A DNA stretch of 55,611 nucleotides from an uncultured Gammaproteobacteria bacterium (GCA_902519405.1 CABYJX010000008.1:1-55611), one strand, 5' to 3'. Positions 7,804 to 16,866 are shown, counted from the stretch's first letter. Notes: generated by a model not told the origin, from the sequence alone. Program-made: numbers and translations.

Positions 7804-9174
7804 ATGAAGCAAAATGAGGTGGCAAAGACCATCTGGATCAGGAATCCTAAAGCGGTCCTATCTGATTTTGACTGCGGCGGCGGGATTGTCATTGCTGACA
7901 GCATAATCACCGAACTACTCTCCTCAGGTGATCGACCGAAAAGAAAGGTAGACGTCGTTTTCGACGCATCAGATCTAGTGCTATTGCCGGGACTCGTCAA
8001 TACACACCATCATTTTTATCAAACATTGACTCGAGCTTTTAAGGGTGCTCTAAACAAATCGCTTTTCCATTGGTTAAAAAGTTTGTACCCAGTTTGGGCA
8101 AAACTCGAGCCAGAAGATATTCACATTGCGACTCAACTAGCACTGGCGGAGTTATTATTATCTGGGTGTACTACAACAGCAGATCATCACTATCTTTTCC
8201 CAAAGGGAGCCGAAGACGCCATGGATGCGCAGGTTGTCGCCTCTCGAGAACTTGGTATGAGAGTGACCATAACTAGAGGGTCTATGTCGCTAGGGGAGGA
8301 TCAAGGGGGACTACCCCCTTCAGAAGTCTTGCAAAATGAGGAGGCCATTCTTTGTGACAGTGCGAGAGTTGCGAGTGAGTATCATGATCCGGAGCCTGGT
8401 TCTTTTCTTCAGATAGCACTTGCACCGTGTTCACCGTTTTCCGTTACCACCGAACTTATGAAGGAGACATCCTTACTAGCGAACAAGTTGGGATTGCGTA
8501 TGCATACTCATCTAGCTGAAACAAAAGATGAGATAGACTTCTTCGCAGAGAAATTTAATACAGCCCCTTTAGATTATCTAGAGGATTCAGGATGGTTAAA
8601 TGACCGGGTTTGGATTGCCCACGGAATTCATTTTGCTGATAAAGAAATATTGCGTTTAGGGAAGAGTAAAGTTGGTATAAGCCACTGCCCTTCCTCCAAT
8701 ATGGTCTTGGGATCCGGCATATGCCCTGCTTCACGCCTCGAGGAAGCTGGATGCCCACTGGGGATTGGCGTTGACGGATCGGCATCGAATGACTGCTCGA
8801 ATATGATTCAAGAGTTAAGAATTGCATTTTTGCTCCAAAGATCAAAATACGGTGCACAAAATATCTCTCACCTTGACGCCTTTCGATGGGGGACGAAAGG
8901 GTCAGCAACCTGTTTAGGAAGAAATGATATTGGGGAAATAGCTACGGGAAGACAAGCGGATTTGGCGTTCTTTGAATTAAGTGAGCTACGCTTTAGTGGA
9001 GCTAACGACCCACTAGCGGCTCTCTTGTTGTCAGGTGCTCATCAAGCAAAGCACGTTATGGTTGGTGGTAACTGGCGGGTGAGGGACGGTCAAATTTGTG
9101 ATCTTGATATAGAAGATCTGATGTATCGCCATCGCGATGCAGCTGAGCAGCTTCTTGTTAGAGCGGGATACTAA
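7804..9174 (+). CDS. 8-oxoguanine deaminase-like amidohydrolase
   Basis: A 456-residue TIM-barrel amidohydrolase of the AtzB/TrzN/8-oxoguanine deaminase group. Metal ligands can be read as VNTHHHFYQTLTR (near residue 70), HTHLAETKDE (near 230), WIAHGIHF (near 270) and IGVDGSASND (near 320). It is not the GuaD subfamily, whose N-terminus is at the left edge of the window, so two purine deaminases are present. 8-Oxoguanine deaminase converts 8-oxoguanine to urate, which would enter the same ureide route. ATG at 7804 is preferred over the TTG three bases earlier. It is transcribed divergently from xdhA and converges with the RutR-like gene 15 bases away. Guanine or cytosine-type substrates remain possible. 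Confidence 0.72.
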   Translation: MKQNEVAKTIWIRNPKAVLSDFDCGGGIVIADSIITELLSSGDRPKRKVDVVFDASDLVLLPGLVNTHHHFYQTLTRAFKGALNKSLFHWLKSLYPVWAKLEPEDIHIATQLALAELLLSGCTTTADHHYLFPKGAEDAMDAQVVASRELGMRVTITRGSMSLGEDQGGLPPSEVLQNEEAILCDSARVASEYHDPEPGSFLQIALAPCSPFSVTTELMKETSLLANKLGLRMHTHLAETKDEIDFFAEKFNTAPLDYLEDSGWLNDRVWIAHGIHFADKEILRLGKSKVGISHCPSSNMVLGSGICPASRLEEAGCPLGIGVDGSASNDCSNMIQELRIAFLLQRSKYGAQNISHLDAFRWGTKGSATCLGRNDIGEIATGRQADLAFFELSELRFSGANDPLAALLLSGAHQAKHVMVGGNWRVRDGQICDLDIEDLMYRHRDAAEQLLVRAGY

Positions 9175-9189
9175 CCAATATGGGGTTCG

Positions 9190-9822
9190 CTACTTAATGC
9201 CACAGCCTTTCAAGATTACCTGAGTTATGGTTTTAGCGATATTCTCGTATTGTAAATCATCGAGACTTGCCATGTTAAGACCACTCTCAACTTGTACGCT
9301 GAAATCAGCGTAAAACTGGGTCGAACCCCAAATCATGAACATAAGATGATGCGGATCTATCGGGTCCATTTTTCCAGCTAGTGCCCATTGTTCAATAATC
9401 GATGTTTTCTCTTTCAACCACTGCTTATAATCATTCTTCAAAAACTCACCAAGATTGACTCCTCCATGAATGATCTCCATAGCAAATATTTTCGATGCCA
9501 GCGGGTTCGTCTTAGAATACATTACCTTTGCGTGAATATACTCAGAGATTACCTTACCAGGATCGTCTCCAGCAGATATACCATCAAATGTCGAATTCCA
9601 TAATTCTAGAATGTTCATTAAGATCTGTTGATATAATCTTAATTTACTCGAGTAATAGTAATGAAGATTAGGACGAGGCATCCCAGCCCGTTTAGCAATA
9701 TTTGTAATTGATGCCCCTTTATAACCAAAGCGAGCAAACTCTTCAATCGCTGCTTCTAAAATGACACTTTGCTTTTCCGCGCGTCCCCTACCGATTCTCT
9801 TGACATGACTGCTGATGGCCAT
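9190..9822 (-). CDS. RutR-like TetR-family transcriptional regulator
   Basis: A 210-residue TetR regulator. The N-terminal helix-turn-helix spans about residues 16-62 (ILEAAIEEFARFGYKG, then IAKRAGMPRPNLHYYYSSK). The C-terminal ligand domain closely follows E. coli RutR across its length, including KTNPLASKIFAMEIIHGG and the block MDPIDPHHLMFMIWGSTQ-FYADF. RutR responds to uracil and thymine and controls pyrimidine and purine genes; here the setting is purine degradation, so the ligand could differ. It lies between the deaminase (convergent) and the permease gene. The palindrome at 7515-7530 is its likely target. The ATG at 9822 begins MAISSHVKRIGRGRAEK. Confidence 0.85.
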   Translation of the reverse strand: MAISSHVKRIGRGRAEKQSVILEAAIEEFARFGYKGASITNIAKRAGMPRPNLHYYYSSKLRLYQQILMNILELWNSTFDGISAGDDPGKVISEYIHAKVMYSKTNPLASKIFAMEIIHGGVNLGEFLKNDYKQWLKEKTSIIEQWALAGKMDPIDPHHLMFMIWGSTQFYADFSVQVESGLNMASLDDLQYENIAKTITQVILKGCGIK

Positions 9823-9867
9823 AAATTTTATTATTTTCTGTGCGCATGTGAATATGGATATGCCTAG

Positions 9868-10116
9868 CTAAAGTTTAACATGTATAAACCTGCTGAGAAG
9901 CTTCCAGATCGGTACAGATTTAAATTTATACCTCAGACCAGATTGCATTTGATGGTATTGCTCTGTGGAACTAATATGTACAACACCATATCCGCGAACC
10001 TTATCAGACAAGTTCTTTTGCTCAACCAGACGATTCATATTTTCGGAAGTTGACTCTGGCAATAGAGACTCAATCATATCCTTGTAGTCAGTGATTGGCC
10101 TTATCCGACATCGCAA
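9868..10116 (-). pseudogene. Possible remnant of the C-terminus of a 2-oxoacid:ferredoxin oxidoreductase
   Basis: An 82-codon frame whose only early start is a TTG right after an in-frame stop. The stretch DYKDMIESLLPESTSENM, followed by a KVRGYGVV segment, resembles my memory of the extreme C-terminus of indolepyruvate ferredoxin oxidoreductase (DY...I..LL..LT..N...LP..IRGYGHVK). No other part of that ~1100-residue enzyme is present. If the match is right, this is a fossil; otherwise it may be a spurious frame. It occupies the gap between the permease stop and the regulator. Confidence 0.35.
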
Positions 10117-10138
10117 TGTCTACCAACTATCTTTGATA

Positions 10139-11497
10139 CTAACGCAATTTAAGATCTAGTAAGATGGCTAATATTGCACCTGTCGCCACTGGAAAACCGA
10201 GGAGAACGATCAAATATTCTGGAATAAAATCATTCAAAAAAGCAAGAGATTGTGTGGCCTCCCTTGCGAGAATAGCCACCGCAAAAGATATCCCTAGAAC
10301 AAGTAGACTTTTACCATGATCATTATTTTTAACAATTTTAAGACCAGTGAAGGTGATTAGTAAGAACATTAACCCAGTCGTTGAATGCAGTGTGCCTCCG
10401 GGTATCAGCGTGAAAAGGTGACTTATTTGCGGTGTTGAACCCAGCGCGATCAGCATAAAAGCGAGAAAAATACCTACTCGCCGACTGGCGTTACCGGTGA
10501 CCCTAATGACGGCGTTATTTTGGCTAAAGGTAGTATTGGGAAAGGTACCAAAAAATCCAGCAAGAATAGTATTAAAGCCATCAGCCAATACGCCACCGCG
10601 AATCCTGCTTACATACACAGGACCACTGATTGGTTCATTTGATACCATGGACGTCGCGGTTAAATCACCGATACTCTCCATCAACGAGACAAGAAAGACT
10701 GGAAGTAAAAGTGCGAATATCAATAGATCAAAATGAATAGAAAAATAGAGAGGCTCGAGAAGAAATATAGAGTCTGTTATGTCAGTTTGCTCGACAGCTG
10801 CGCCACGGAGAAACAGAGCAATCAAAGTCCCAGTCATGAGCCCCAGAGGAATACTGGCGGCCCTGATGATAGCTTGTTCTGACCGCATCAGCATTAAGAT
10901 CGCGACAATGGTGGTAACACATTCAGCTACAATTAAAAGATTTCCATTACCTGTCGCTCCGATGAAGACTGTCGAAAGATTTTTAAGTGCGGACTCAAAC
11001 AAAGTGAATCCCAGTAGAAAAATCGCGGTACCAGTCACGGTTGGCGTAATTATTTTTTGTAATGTTTCTAGGAATAAGCTGGCGAGCATCATCGCCACGC
11101 CACACACGATGCAAGTCCCAAGAATTTTACCCACGAGCATCGCGTCCCCGACATTCGAGGTGCTAGACAGCGCCGCTAGGTACGAGATTGGTCCGACAAA
11201 CGCAAAACTCGTACCCTGAACGGCAATCATTCCACACCCTAAGCGACCGAAACGGTAAACCTGGATGAGGGTTGCCAGGCCAGAGACGACTAGCGAAGCG
11301 CTTAAAACGTAGCGGGTATCCAGTGTATTCAGTCCAAGTGCACCGCAAATCAGTAGTGGTGCGGTCATAATGCTAGCGACTATTGCTCCGCAATGGCTTA
11401 ACGCCGCTGCGAACGCTTGCGGAAAACTAGGTGTATCATTCATCCGAAACAGCAAATCAACTTTCTTCGATTCGGGTAATTTTTGCTCTCTTGTCAT
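10139..11497 (-). CDS. NCS2-family purine (xanthine/urate) permease
   Basis: A 452-residue integral membrane protein with about 12-14 hydrophobic segments. It carries the nucleobase:cation symporter-2 marks: AVQGTSFAFVGPISYL in the third transmembrane region, LMESIGDLTATS near residue 270 with the substrate-binding-type Glu, and FPNTTFSQNNAVIRVTGNAS near residue 315. The N-terminal MTREQKLPESKKVDLLFRMN is cytosolic-looking. Proton-coupled uptake of xanthine or urate across the inner membrane fits the catabolic neighbours. The NN in the QNN motif is seen in xanthine/urate members, but specificity cannot be read with confidence. It has its own long upstream region. Confidence 0.88.
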   Translation of the reverse strand: MTREQKLPESKKVDLLFRMNDTPSFPQAFAAALSHCGAIVASIMTAPLLICGALGLNTLDTRYVLSASLVVSGLATLIQVYRFGRLGCGMIAVQGTSFAFVGPISYLAALSSTSNVGDAMLVGKILGTCIVCGVAMMLASLFLETLQKIITPTVTGTAIFLLGFTLFESALKNLSTVFIGATGNGNLLIVAECVTTIVAILMLMRSEQAIIRAASIPLGLMTGTLIALFLRGAAVEQTDITDSIFLLEPLYFSIHFDLLIFALLLPVFLVSLMESIGDLTATSMVSNEPISGPVYVSRIRGGVLADGFNTILAGFFGTFPNTTFSQNNAVIRVTGNASRRVGIFLAFMLIALGSTPQISHLFTLIPGGTLHSTTGLMFLLITFTGLKIVKNNDHGKSLLVLGISFAVAILAREATQSLAFLNDFIPEYLIVLLGFPVATGAILAILLDLKLR

Positions 11498-12267
11498 TGT
11501 TTTATCCGTCGCTTCACCTTACTGAGATAGTGGTATCCATCTCCCGGAATCAAAAAAAGTGTGTCTATGGTGCACTACTTCCCGCGATCGGGATTCAAAA
11601 GTTATGCTGATTATTTTTGTATCAATGCAAACCCCCTGCCAACACCAGATCTAAGATAGAAATTGAGATTTTAGTTTGTTAAATAAAGTTCATTTAAGCA
11701 CCAACACATCCTAGTGCCAATTATATAAATTGAGCCGGGCCAGAGATCATACTCAGGATTTAGAATTCCGTGGATAGAGAGGAATGTAACTAGCTATTGT
11801 TGTAATATTTCTGCACTAAAAGTGGTACTTGATTCCACAGAATGCACCATATCGGCACATCTTTTGGTTCTAGGATTCAATATTTAGACTTAAAACCCAG
11901 TTTGTGATTTTTTACTAAATTTTTAAGCATGTCATAAACGCCGCATTAGTTCCTCCCCTGATTAACCTTTTAGATTGAAACATGTTGTTCCAGAAGTGAT
12001 AATCCTGGTTTGGAATTATGAGGTAAACTTGGCGATTTCATCCCGTTTTGGTTGTTCACTTGCCAGAAACAGGTTCCTTGCGTGGTCCAAAATACGGTTA
12101 TGTGGAGAAGTTCGTATGTTGTCCATAGAGAGGGAAGTACCTAGAAGGTCAATTGTGAGAGAAGACTTAAGTTTTTGGCACAAATATTGCCTATAATTCA
12201 TACAAAAATTATAGTAGTGGGTAAAAAATACCGTTTTATCCGTTCATGTGGAACTAGGGGAGATCTT
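11498..12267. other. Long intergenic region between divergent permease and TonB-dependent receptor genes
   Basis: About 770 bases with no gene I can support. The two overlapping frames here (11975-12196 plus, 12016-12201 minus) have no ribosome-binding site or recognisable protein. A TATAAT at 12192-12197 lies about 70 bases before the receptor start, without a properly spaced -35 box. A GGTCAATTG half-site resembling half a RutR box lies near 12148. The length suggests regulation of the receptor or decay of a former gene. Confidence 0.4.
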
Positions 12268-14610
12268 ATGATTTTTAGTAACTGTAAAATAAAATTATTA
12301 CAGACATGTGTTGTGTTGCTTTTTTCTACTCTTACGCTCAGTAATGCTGGGGCGCAATCGCTAGTTATTGAGGAGGTCATTGTTACTGCCGAGAAGAGGG
12401 CGGAAAGTCTCCAGAACGTATCTAAGGCGGTTACCGCTTTAACCAGTGAGGATTTAGAAGAGAAACATATAACCGATTTTGTTGGGCTAAGCGCGATTGC
12501 ACCGGGCGTTACGGTCGCGAAAAATGAAGGATATAAGACTATCATATCTATCAGGGGTGTCGGTGATGAGACAAATCAAAATGCCATAGCTGCTCCCTCC
12601 GTCGCTCTTCATATGGATGGAATTTTTGTTGCTTCTAAGTTTTCACTAAGGACGGACTTTATAGATCTCGAGAGAATTGAAGTACTTCGAGGACCTCAGG
12701 GTACATTGTTTGGGCAGAACTCAACTGGTGGCACCGTTAACGTCATCAATAAAACTCCATCTACTGATGGCCTAGAGGGTAAATTTGATCTTGCAGTTGG
12801 TAACTATAGCCTAAGAAAGTATAGAGGCGCTGTAAACGTCCCTATTTCTGATTCCGTCGCTACCCGTATGTCCTTTGTTTCTACCAATAGAGATGGTTTC
12901 ACTGATAACATACAAAATGGTCAAGATTTGGACGACGCGCATCATGTCAGTTTCAGATCTGACTGGATGTTTAATATAAGTGATAACGCGAGCCTGAGAG
13001 TTTTTGGCCAATACTTTGATGCAGATAACCATGGCGCAGCGATGAAAGGATTGGACGATCAAACCCCAGATAATAGAGAACTAAGGCAGGATTCTCTCTC
13101 CGACTATGCTCTTTCGTCAAAGATATTCGGAGCCATCTATGAGCAGGAATTTAGTCCAGTAACTCTCAAGATTTTAATGAGTCGCCAGGAAGATGATATT
13201 TACGTTGTAAGAGATAACGATAGACATACCTATGGCGACGTGCATGCAGATGGTCCTCTCGCCGGATTACCTTACATAGCGGCTGAGTTTAGACCTGAGA
13301 CATCCGTAGTTGAGAGCAAGACATTTGAAATAAACTTGATCTCTAATGAGCCTCTCTTTGGCTCTGTTGATTGGATCCTTGGTGCACTCTACGTTGACCA
13401 TGAAATAGAAAACTACATTTATGAAGTTAAAGATGTTAACAACGTAAAGGAAATAGACTTAATGGATGGGCAATTTACGCCTTACACGCATGCAGCAGTC
13501 TGTGCGCAGAACCCATTGGAGGGTATATGCTATGCCGCCTTCGGTGCAGAGCTCGGCTTTGTCTCTGAAGCATATCCTACGAGAGAATCGCAGTCTTTCT
13601 ATGGTCAGGCTACCGTAAATATGGGAGACAGCGCGAGAGTTGTTGCGGGCCTGCGTTACACTGAAGACGAGTTTTCGAGTGACGTCACCAATTTTTTTGG
13701 TCTTCAACAGTTTTTGATTGAGGATGAGCTAGATGAAACTACCGGCCGACTAGCCTTAGAGTATGATTTTAATGATTCCACCATGGCCTACATTTCTTAT
13801 ACGAAGGGCTTTAAGCCTGGTGGAAGCAACCTTACGTTCGGCTTCCCCGTCGATGATGAACAAAACTTTGGAGCAAATCCGGCACCCAACTTAATCTTCC
13901 CAATTTTTAAGAGCGAGACAATTGATGCGATAGAGGTTGGGATAAAATCGGATTTACTAGATGGAAGGCTGAGAGCGAATGTCTCTGCCTTTGCTTACGA
14001 CTATGATAACTTGCAGTTTCAATCGACTGACCCAGATGTTTATCGAGGTGGAGTAGCTAATATCCCGGAATCGGAAATGAAAGGTATCGAGCTTGAATTA
14101 ATTGGTTTGATATCAGAATCTTTGTCCATGGATCTTCGAATGGGATATCTTGATACTGAGATAACTTCTTATTATGAAGCATTAGATAATGTTAAAACTG
14201 AGCTCTATTTTTTTAGTGAAGAGCCAGAACGTTATGCTCTTAGAGAGAATATTCAGGGTAATGAGTTGGCAAAAAGTCCTGAGTTAACAGCGAATATCGG
14301 TCTAAAGTATGTGACAGAAACCGGTTTAGGGACTCTGACGTCTATAGCTGAAGTTATCTATCGCGGTGATTTTCAACAACGAGTATTTAATAGTCCATTT
14401 GTTGATCAGGTGGATTCTTATACTCTTGTGAATCTTACCTTAAGCTTAGCCCTTAAAGATGACAAATGGGGCATCGATTTAATGATTCTAAATGCGGGAG
14501 ATAAAGATGGGATGAACTCAAGTATGACCGATGTTTTTGGCGTTGCAGGAACCGGCATTGAGTACATTCCCCCAAGACAAGTCATGGCTCGAATAGGTTA
14601 CGAGTTTTAA
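12268..14610 (+). CDS. TonB-dependent outer-membrane receptor
   Basis: About 780 residues. The signal peptide is MIFSNCKIKLLQTCVVLLFS with cleavage after NAGAQ. A TonB-box-like IEEVIVTAEKR follows, then a plug domain with RIEVLRGPQGTLFGQNSTGG and NVINKTP. The long beta-barrel ends in a terminal aromatic strand (ARIGYEF). The start ATG at 12268 has GGGGAG 6-11 bases upstream; the longer frame upstream lacks a signal-peptide shape. It belongs to the iron-complex-receptor-like group common in marine bacteria. Its position between a purine permease and allantoinase suggests that it may import a purine or ureide, but the ligand is not visible in the sequence. Confidence 0.9.
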   Translation: MIFSNCKIKLLQTCVVLLFSTLTLSNAGAQSLVIEEVIVTAEKRAESLQNVSKAVTALTSEDLEEKHITDFVGLSAIAPGVTVAKNEGYKTIISIRGVGDETNQNAIAAPSVALHMDGIFVASKFSLRTDFIDLERIEVLRGPQGTLFGQNSTGGTVNVINKTPSTDGLEGKFDLAVGNYSLRKYRGAVNVPISDSVATRMSFVSTNRDGFTDNIQNGQDLDDAHHVSFRSDWMFNISDNASLRVFGQYFDADNHGAAMKGLDDQTPDNRELRQDSLSDYALSSKIFGAIYEQEFSPVTLKILMSRQEDDIYVVRDNDRHTYGDVHADGPLAGLPYIAAEFRPETSVVESKTFEINLISNEPLFGSVDWILGALYVDHEIENYIYEVKDVNNVKEIDLMDGQFTPYTHAAVCAQNPLEGICYAAFGAELGFVSEAYPTRESQSFYGQATVNMGDSARVVAGLRYTEDEFSSDVTNFFGLQQFLIEDELDETTGRLALEYDFNDSTMAYISYTKGFKPGGSNLTFGFPVDDEQNFGANPAPNLIFPIFKSETIDAIEVGIKSDLLDGRLRANVSAFAYDYDNLQFQSTDPDVYRGGVANIPESEMKGIELELIGLISESLSMDLRMGYLDTEITSYYEALDNVKTELYFFSEEPERYALRENIQGNELAKSPELTANIGLKYVTETGLGTLTSIAEVIYRGDFQQRVFNSPFVDQVDSYTLVNLTLSLALKDDKWGIDLMILNAGDKDGMNSSMTDVFGVAGTGIEYIPPRQVMARIGYEF

Positions 14611-14627
14611 TAGCATATTTTTTTGCA

Positions 14628-14688
14628 GAATCGGAATGCTCTTCTTTGGTACAACTTATGGCTAACCAAAGCTAGGACATTCCGATTC
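14628..14688. terminator. Nested hairpin between convergent receptor and allantoinase genes
   Basis: An 11-bp perfect inverted repeat (GAATCGGAATG at 14628-14638, CATTCCGATTC at 14678-14688) encloses a second 7-bp one (CTTTGGT at 14644-14650, ACCAAAG at 14665-14671). It lies between the converging ends of two genes, where a bidirectional terminator is expected. No T-run follows on either strand, so it is not a textbook intrinsic terminator. Confidence 0.45.
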
Positions 14689-14771
14689 AGACTCTCCATT
14701 TGGTGCTGCAGAGGATCCAAACAAATCGGATACTGAAAAATACATAGAGAAAAAGAAGATAAGTGAATCTA

Positions 14772-15707
14772 TCATGCAAGCTTGTGATAAGCATGCCAAT
14801 GTTTGGCTATGTCAACACGCCGACAAACCCAAACAGATGATCTCTGTGATACGTACTCTAAGAAGCGCCTAAGGGCTGCAAATCTTCCTGGTCTGCCCAC
14901 TATACGGCAATGTAATCCCACGCTCATCATCTTTCCCCCTTCCTCATACAATGTATCGAAAGAATCCCTCAGATAGTTATAAAATTGATCTCCGGCATTA
15001 AATCCCTGGGCAGAAGCAAATTTCATATCGTTATTATCTAAGGTATAGGGAACGATGAGGTGTGGCGTTCGGGGACCCACGACCCAATATGGAAGATCAT
15101 CGGCATATGAATCACTGTCATATAGGAAATGGTCCCATTCAAGGATCAGTTCTCTCGTATTCGGGCTGTCACGACCTGTATACCAACCTAAAGGTTTATC
15201 TCCTGTAATTTTTTCATGGATTTCTATTGCCTTTGCGATGTGCTCTCTCTCCAACTCTTTATTAACTGCCTGATAGCTAATCCATCGATAACCATGTGAG
15301 GCGATTTCCCAATGGGAGTCGAGCATCGATTCAACTGCTTCTCTGTTCCTCTCCATTGCCATGGCAACGCCGAAAACTGTGACCGGATAATTAAAATCGT
15401 TAAAAAGTTTTTTCAAACGCCAAAACCCAGATCGACTTCCATACTCGTAGATCGATTCCATAGTCATATGTCTATCTGGGAACGGTTTTGCATCGAAAAT
15501 CTCTGACAAAAAAGTTTCAGAGTGTGAATCACCATGCAACACACTATTTTCTGCGCCTTCCTCGTAGTTGATTACGAATTGCAGCGCTAACCTAGCTTTG
15601 TTGGGCCATCGCGGATCTGGAGGGGCTGATCCAAAACCAACCATATCACGGGGATAACGGGCATCTGTTTCAAGATTCATTACACCCAATTCTTTTGATT
15701 CACCCAT
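14772..15707 (-). CDS. puuE: Allantoinase, PuuE type (polysaccharide-deacetylase fold)
   Basis: About 311 residues of the cofactor-independent allantoinase PuuE, which opens allantoin to allantoate. Family-wide segments are YPRDMVGFGSAPPDPRWP at the start, QFVINYEEGAENSVLHGDS, MESIYEYGSRSGFWRL, WEIASHGYRWISYQAV, GWYTGRDSPNT, LYDSDSYADDLPYW, FNAGDQFYNYL and HCRIVGRPGR. The HG and HCR histidines and the DSD acid cluster lie at the deacetylase-fold active site. ATG 15707 has a GTGGGA just upstream; ATG 15680 (MNLETDARYPRD) is an equally typical start, and GTG 15716 is possible. It stands apart from the xdh operon but supplies its missing allantoin step. Confidence 0.92.
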   Translation of the reverse strand: MGESKELGVMNLETDARYPRDMVGFGSAPPDPRWPNKARLALQFVINYEEGAENSVLHGDSHSETFLSEIFDAKPFPDRHMTMESIYEYGSRSGFWRLKKLFNDFNYPVTVFGVAMAMERNREAVESMLDSHWEIASHGYRWISYQAVNKELEREHIAKAIEIHEKITGDKPLGWYTGRDSPNTRELILEWDHFLYDSDSYADDLPYWVVGPRTPHLIVPYTLDNNDMKFASAQGFNAGDQFYNYLRDSFDTLYEEGGKMMSVGLHCRIVGRPGRFAALRRFLEYVSQRSSVWVCRRVDIAKHWHAYHKLA

Positions 15708-15832
15708 GCGTCCCACTTAAAAAAACGATAAATATATTTTTCATAGCAATCATGTAATAGGTTGCCATGACCCCTAGCGATGTTTGGACTTCGCTAAACG
15801 GATATAATACAAGATTAGAGAGACGTATAAAA

Positions 15833-15940
15833 ATGAATAACCTGCCGTGGAAGATAAAACTTATTTATAGCTTTCTAACGGTGTTGATTTCCAATAGCGG
15901 ATGTACTTTTTTGCACTTAAACATCCCATTGCTCGACTAG
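15833..15940 (+). pseudogene. Orphan leader fragment homologous to the 5' end of the FG-GAP gene
   Basis: A 35-codon frame, MNNLPWKIKLIYSFLTVLIS and so on, reads like a signal peptide that stops soon after. At DNA level the stretch aagataaaacttatttatag onward (about 15851-15898) matches bases near 21420-21468 closely (roughly four of five bases by eye). Those bases encode the leader of the 652-residue FG-GAP protein. The rest of that gene is absent here. A TATAAT lies about 30 bases upstream. I read it as a truncated or abandoned copy of a leader cassette; a very short exported peptide cannot be excluded. Confidence 0.5.
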
Positions 15941-16036
15941 GTTGCTGCAGCCACTGCTTTAACAAAATCGCTTGACCTACTTTAAAGCGCCGCTATTGGT
16001 AAATATAATATGCAAGCATGAATAGGGGGAAAAGTA

Positions 16037-16285
16037 ATGACGTATAACTGGTATGACTTTTTAGGTAATGTCGGCGTGATTCTCATATTGCTGAGCTATT
16101 TGCTCCTGCAAATGAAAAAGATAAAAAGCCAGTCAATGTATTACAGCCTAATGAATGCAATAGGAGCATTACTTATTTTGGTTTCCCTCTATTACGACTT
16201 CAATTTATCTGCCTTCATTATGGAAGTTTTGTGGCTATTGATTAGTTTGTATGGGTTATGGCAGTCAAGACTGGTAAGAACGTAG
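16037..16285 (+). CDS. Small CBU_0592-like inner-membrane protein
   Basis: An 82-residue protein with three hydrophobic segments (about residues 8-26, 38-56 and 58-76). The sequence NVGVILILLSYLLLQMKKI, then NAIGALLILVSLYYDFNLSA and WLLISLYGLW, matches the CBU_0592-like family of small membrane proteins, whose function is unknown. The ATG at 16037 is preceded by a purine-rich GGGGGAAAAGTA, a good ribosome-binding site. It stands alone between the leader fragment and an oppositely oriented secreted-protein gene. Nothing in the context suggests a pathway. The family call is by recall of a characteristic pattern. Confidence 0.75.
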   Translation: MTYNWYDFLGNVGVILILLSYLLLQMKKIKSQSMYYSLMNAIGALLILVSLYYDFNLSAFIMEVLWLLISLYGLWQSRLVRT

Positions 16286-16407
16286 GCGCCATAATGACTT
16301 TTTTAAAGAATTAAGACGCGAACAACATGCTTATTCCAGTCAATTTCAAGTTTTTGGCTTCTTTTTTAGAGTCGGATTTCTTCCCGACTTTTCAATTCAC
16401 TCGTGTG

Positions 16408-16866
16408 CTAGAGTCCCATTATTTGGGGGGCTAAACTTTCAGCAGGTTTGTGAAAACCTCCTTTCAGATCTCTAAAATCTGAAGTGTAACCAACCAAAGA
16501 TTCTTTTAATGCTTGGGATGAATTACCTAAGACCGAAAAACTATCAATCGAGAAAAGTTCCCCAAATCTGCTTTCCCATTCGCTACCACGGAAATTTCGA
16601 ACATGCTCAATAGCGCCCTCATTGCTTTTATAGACCTCGTATAAGAAAACCTTACTATCCGAGTTAAAATAATACTGGTAAATCACGGTATTCGGTTCTG
16701 CCTCAAGAACGTTTTTTGCGATTTCATGGGTAAATCTCTCAGCTTGATCTTTCTTTCCCTCGGTCACCGATAGATCCAACATGAATATAATCGGATCGAG
16801 TTTATTATCAGTATCTGCGAGGATGCTGAACGAGAAAAACACTAGAATTGATAACATGTATTTCAT
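16408..16866 (-). CDS. Exported antibiotic-biosynthesis-monooxygenase (ABM)-like domain protein
   Basis: About 152 residues from ATG 16866. A signal peptide (MKYMLSILVFFSFSILADT) is followed by a single ferredoxin-like ABM-type domain: PIIFMLDLSVTEGKKDQ, TVIYQYYFNSDSKVFLYEVY, then AIEHVRNFRGSEWESRF. AAAGGACC lies about 8 bases before this ATG; the longer frame to 16917 adds a charged tail that would spoil the signal. ABM domains include quinol monooxygenases and many proteins of unknown role. An exported form, probably periplasmic, is less usual. No catalytic residue can be named with confidence. Confidence 0.7.
   Translation of the reverse strand: MKYMLSILVFFSFSILADTDNKLDPIIFMLDLSVTEGKKDQAERFTHEIAKNVLEAEPNTVIYQYYFNSDSKVFLYEVYKSNEGAIEHVRNFRGSEWESRFGELFSIDSFSVLGNSSQALKESLVGYTSDFRDLKGGFHKPAESLAPQIMGL

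Noticed and set aside
11975-12201. Overlapping frames on both strands before the TonB-dependent receptor
   Set aside because: No ribosome-binding site, no recognisable protein, no conserved feature.
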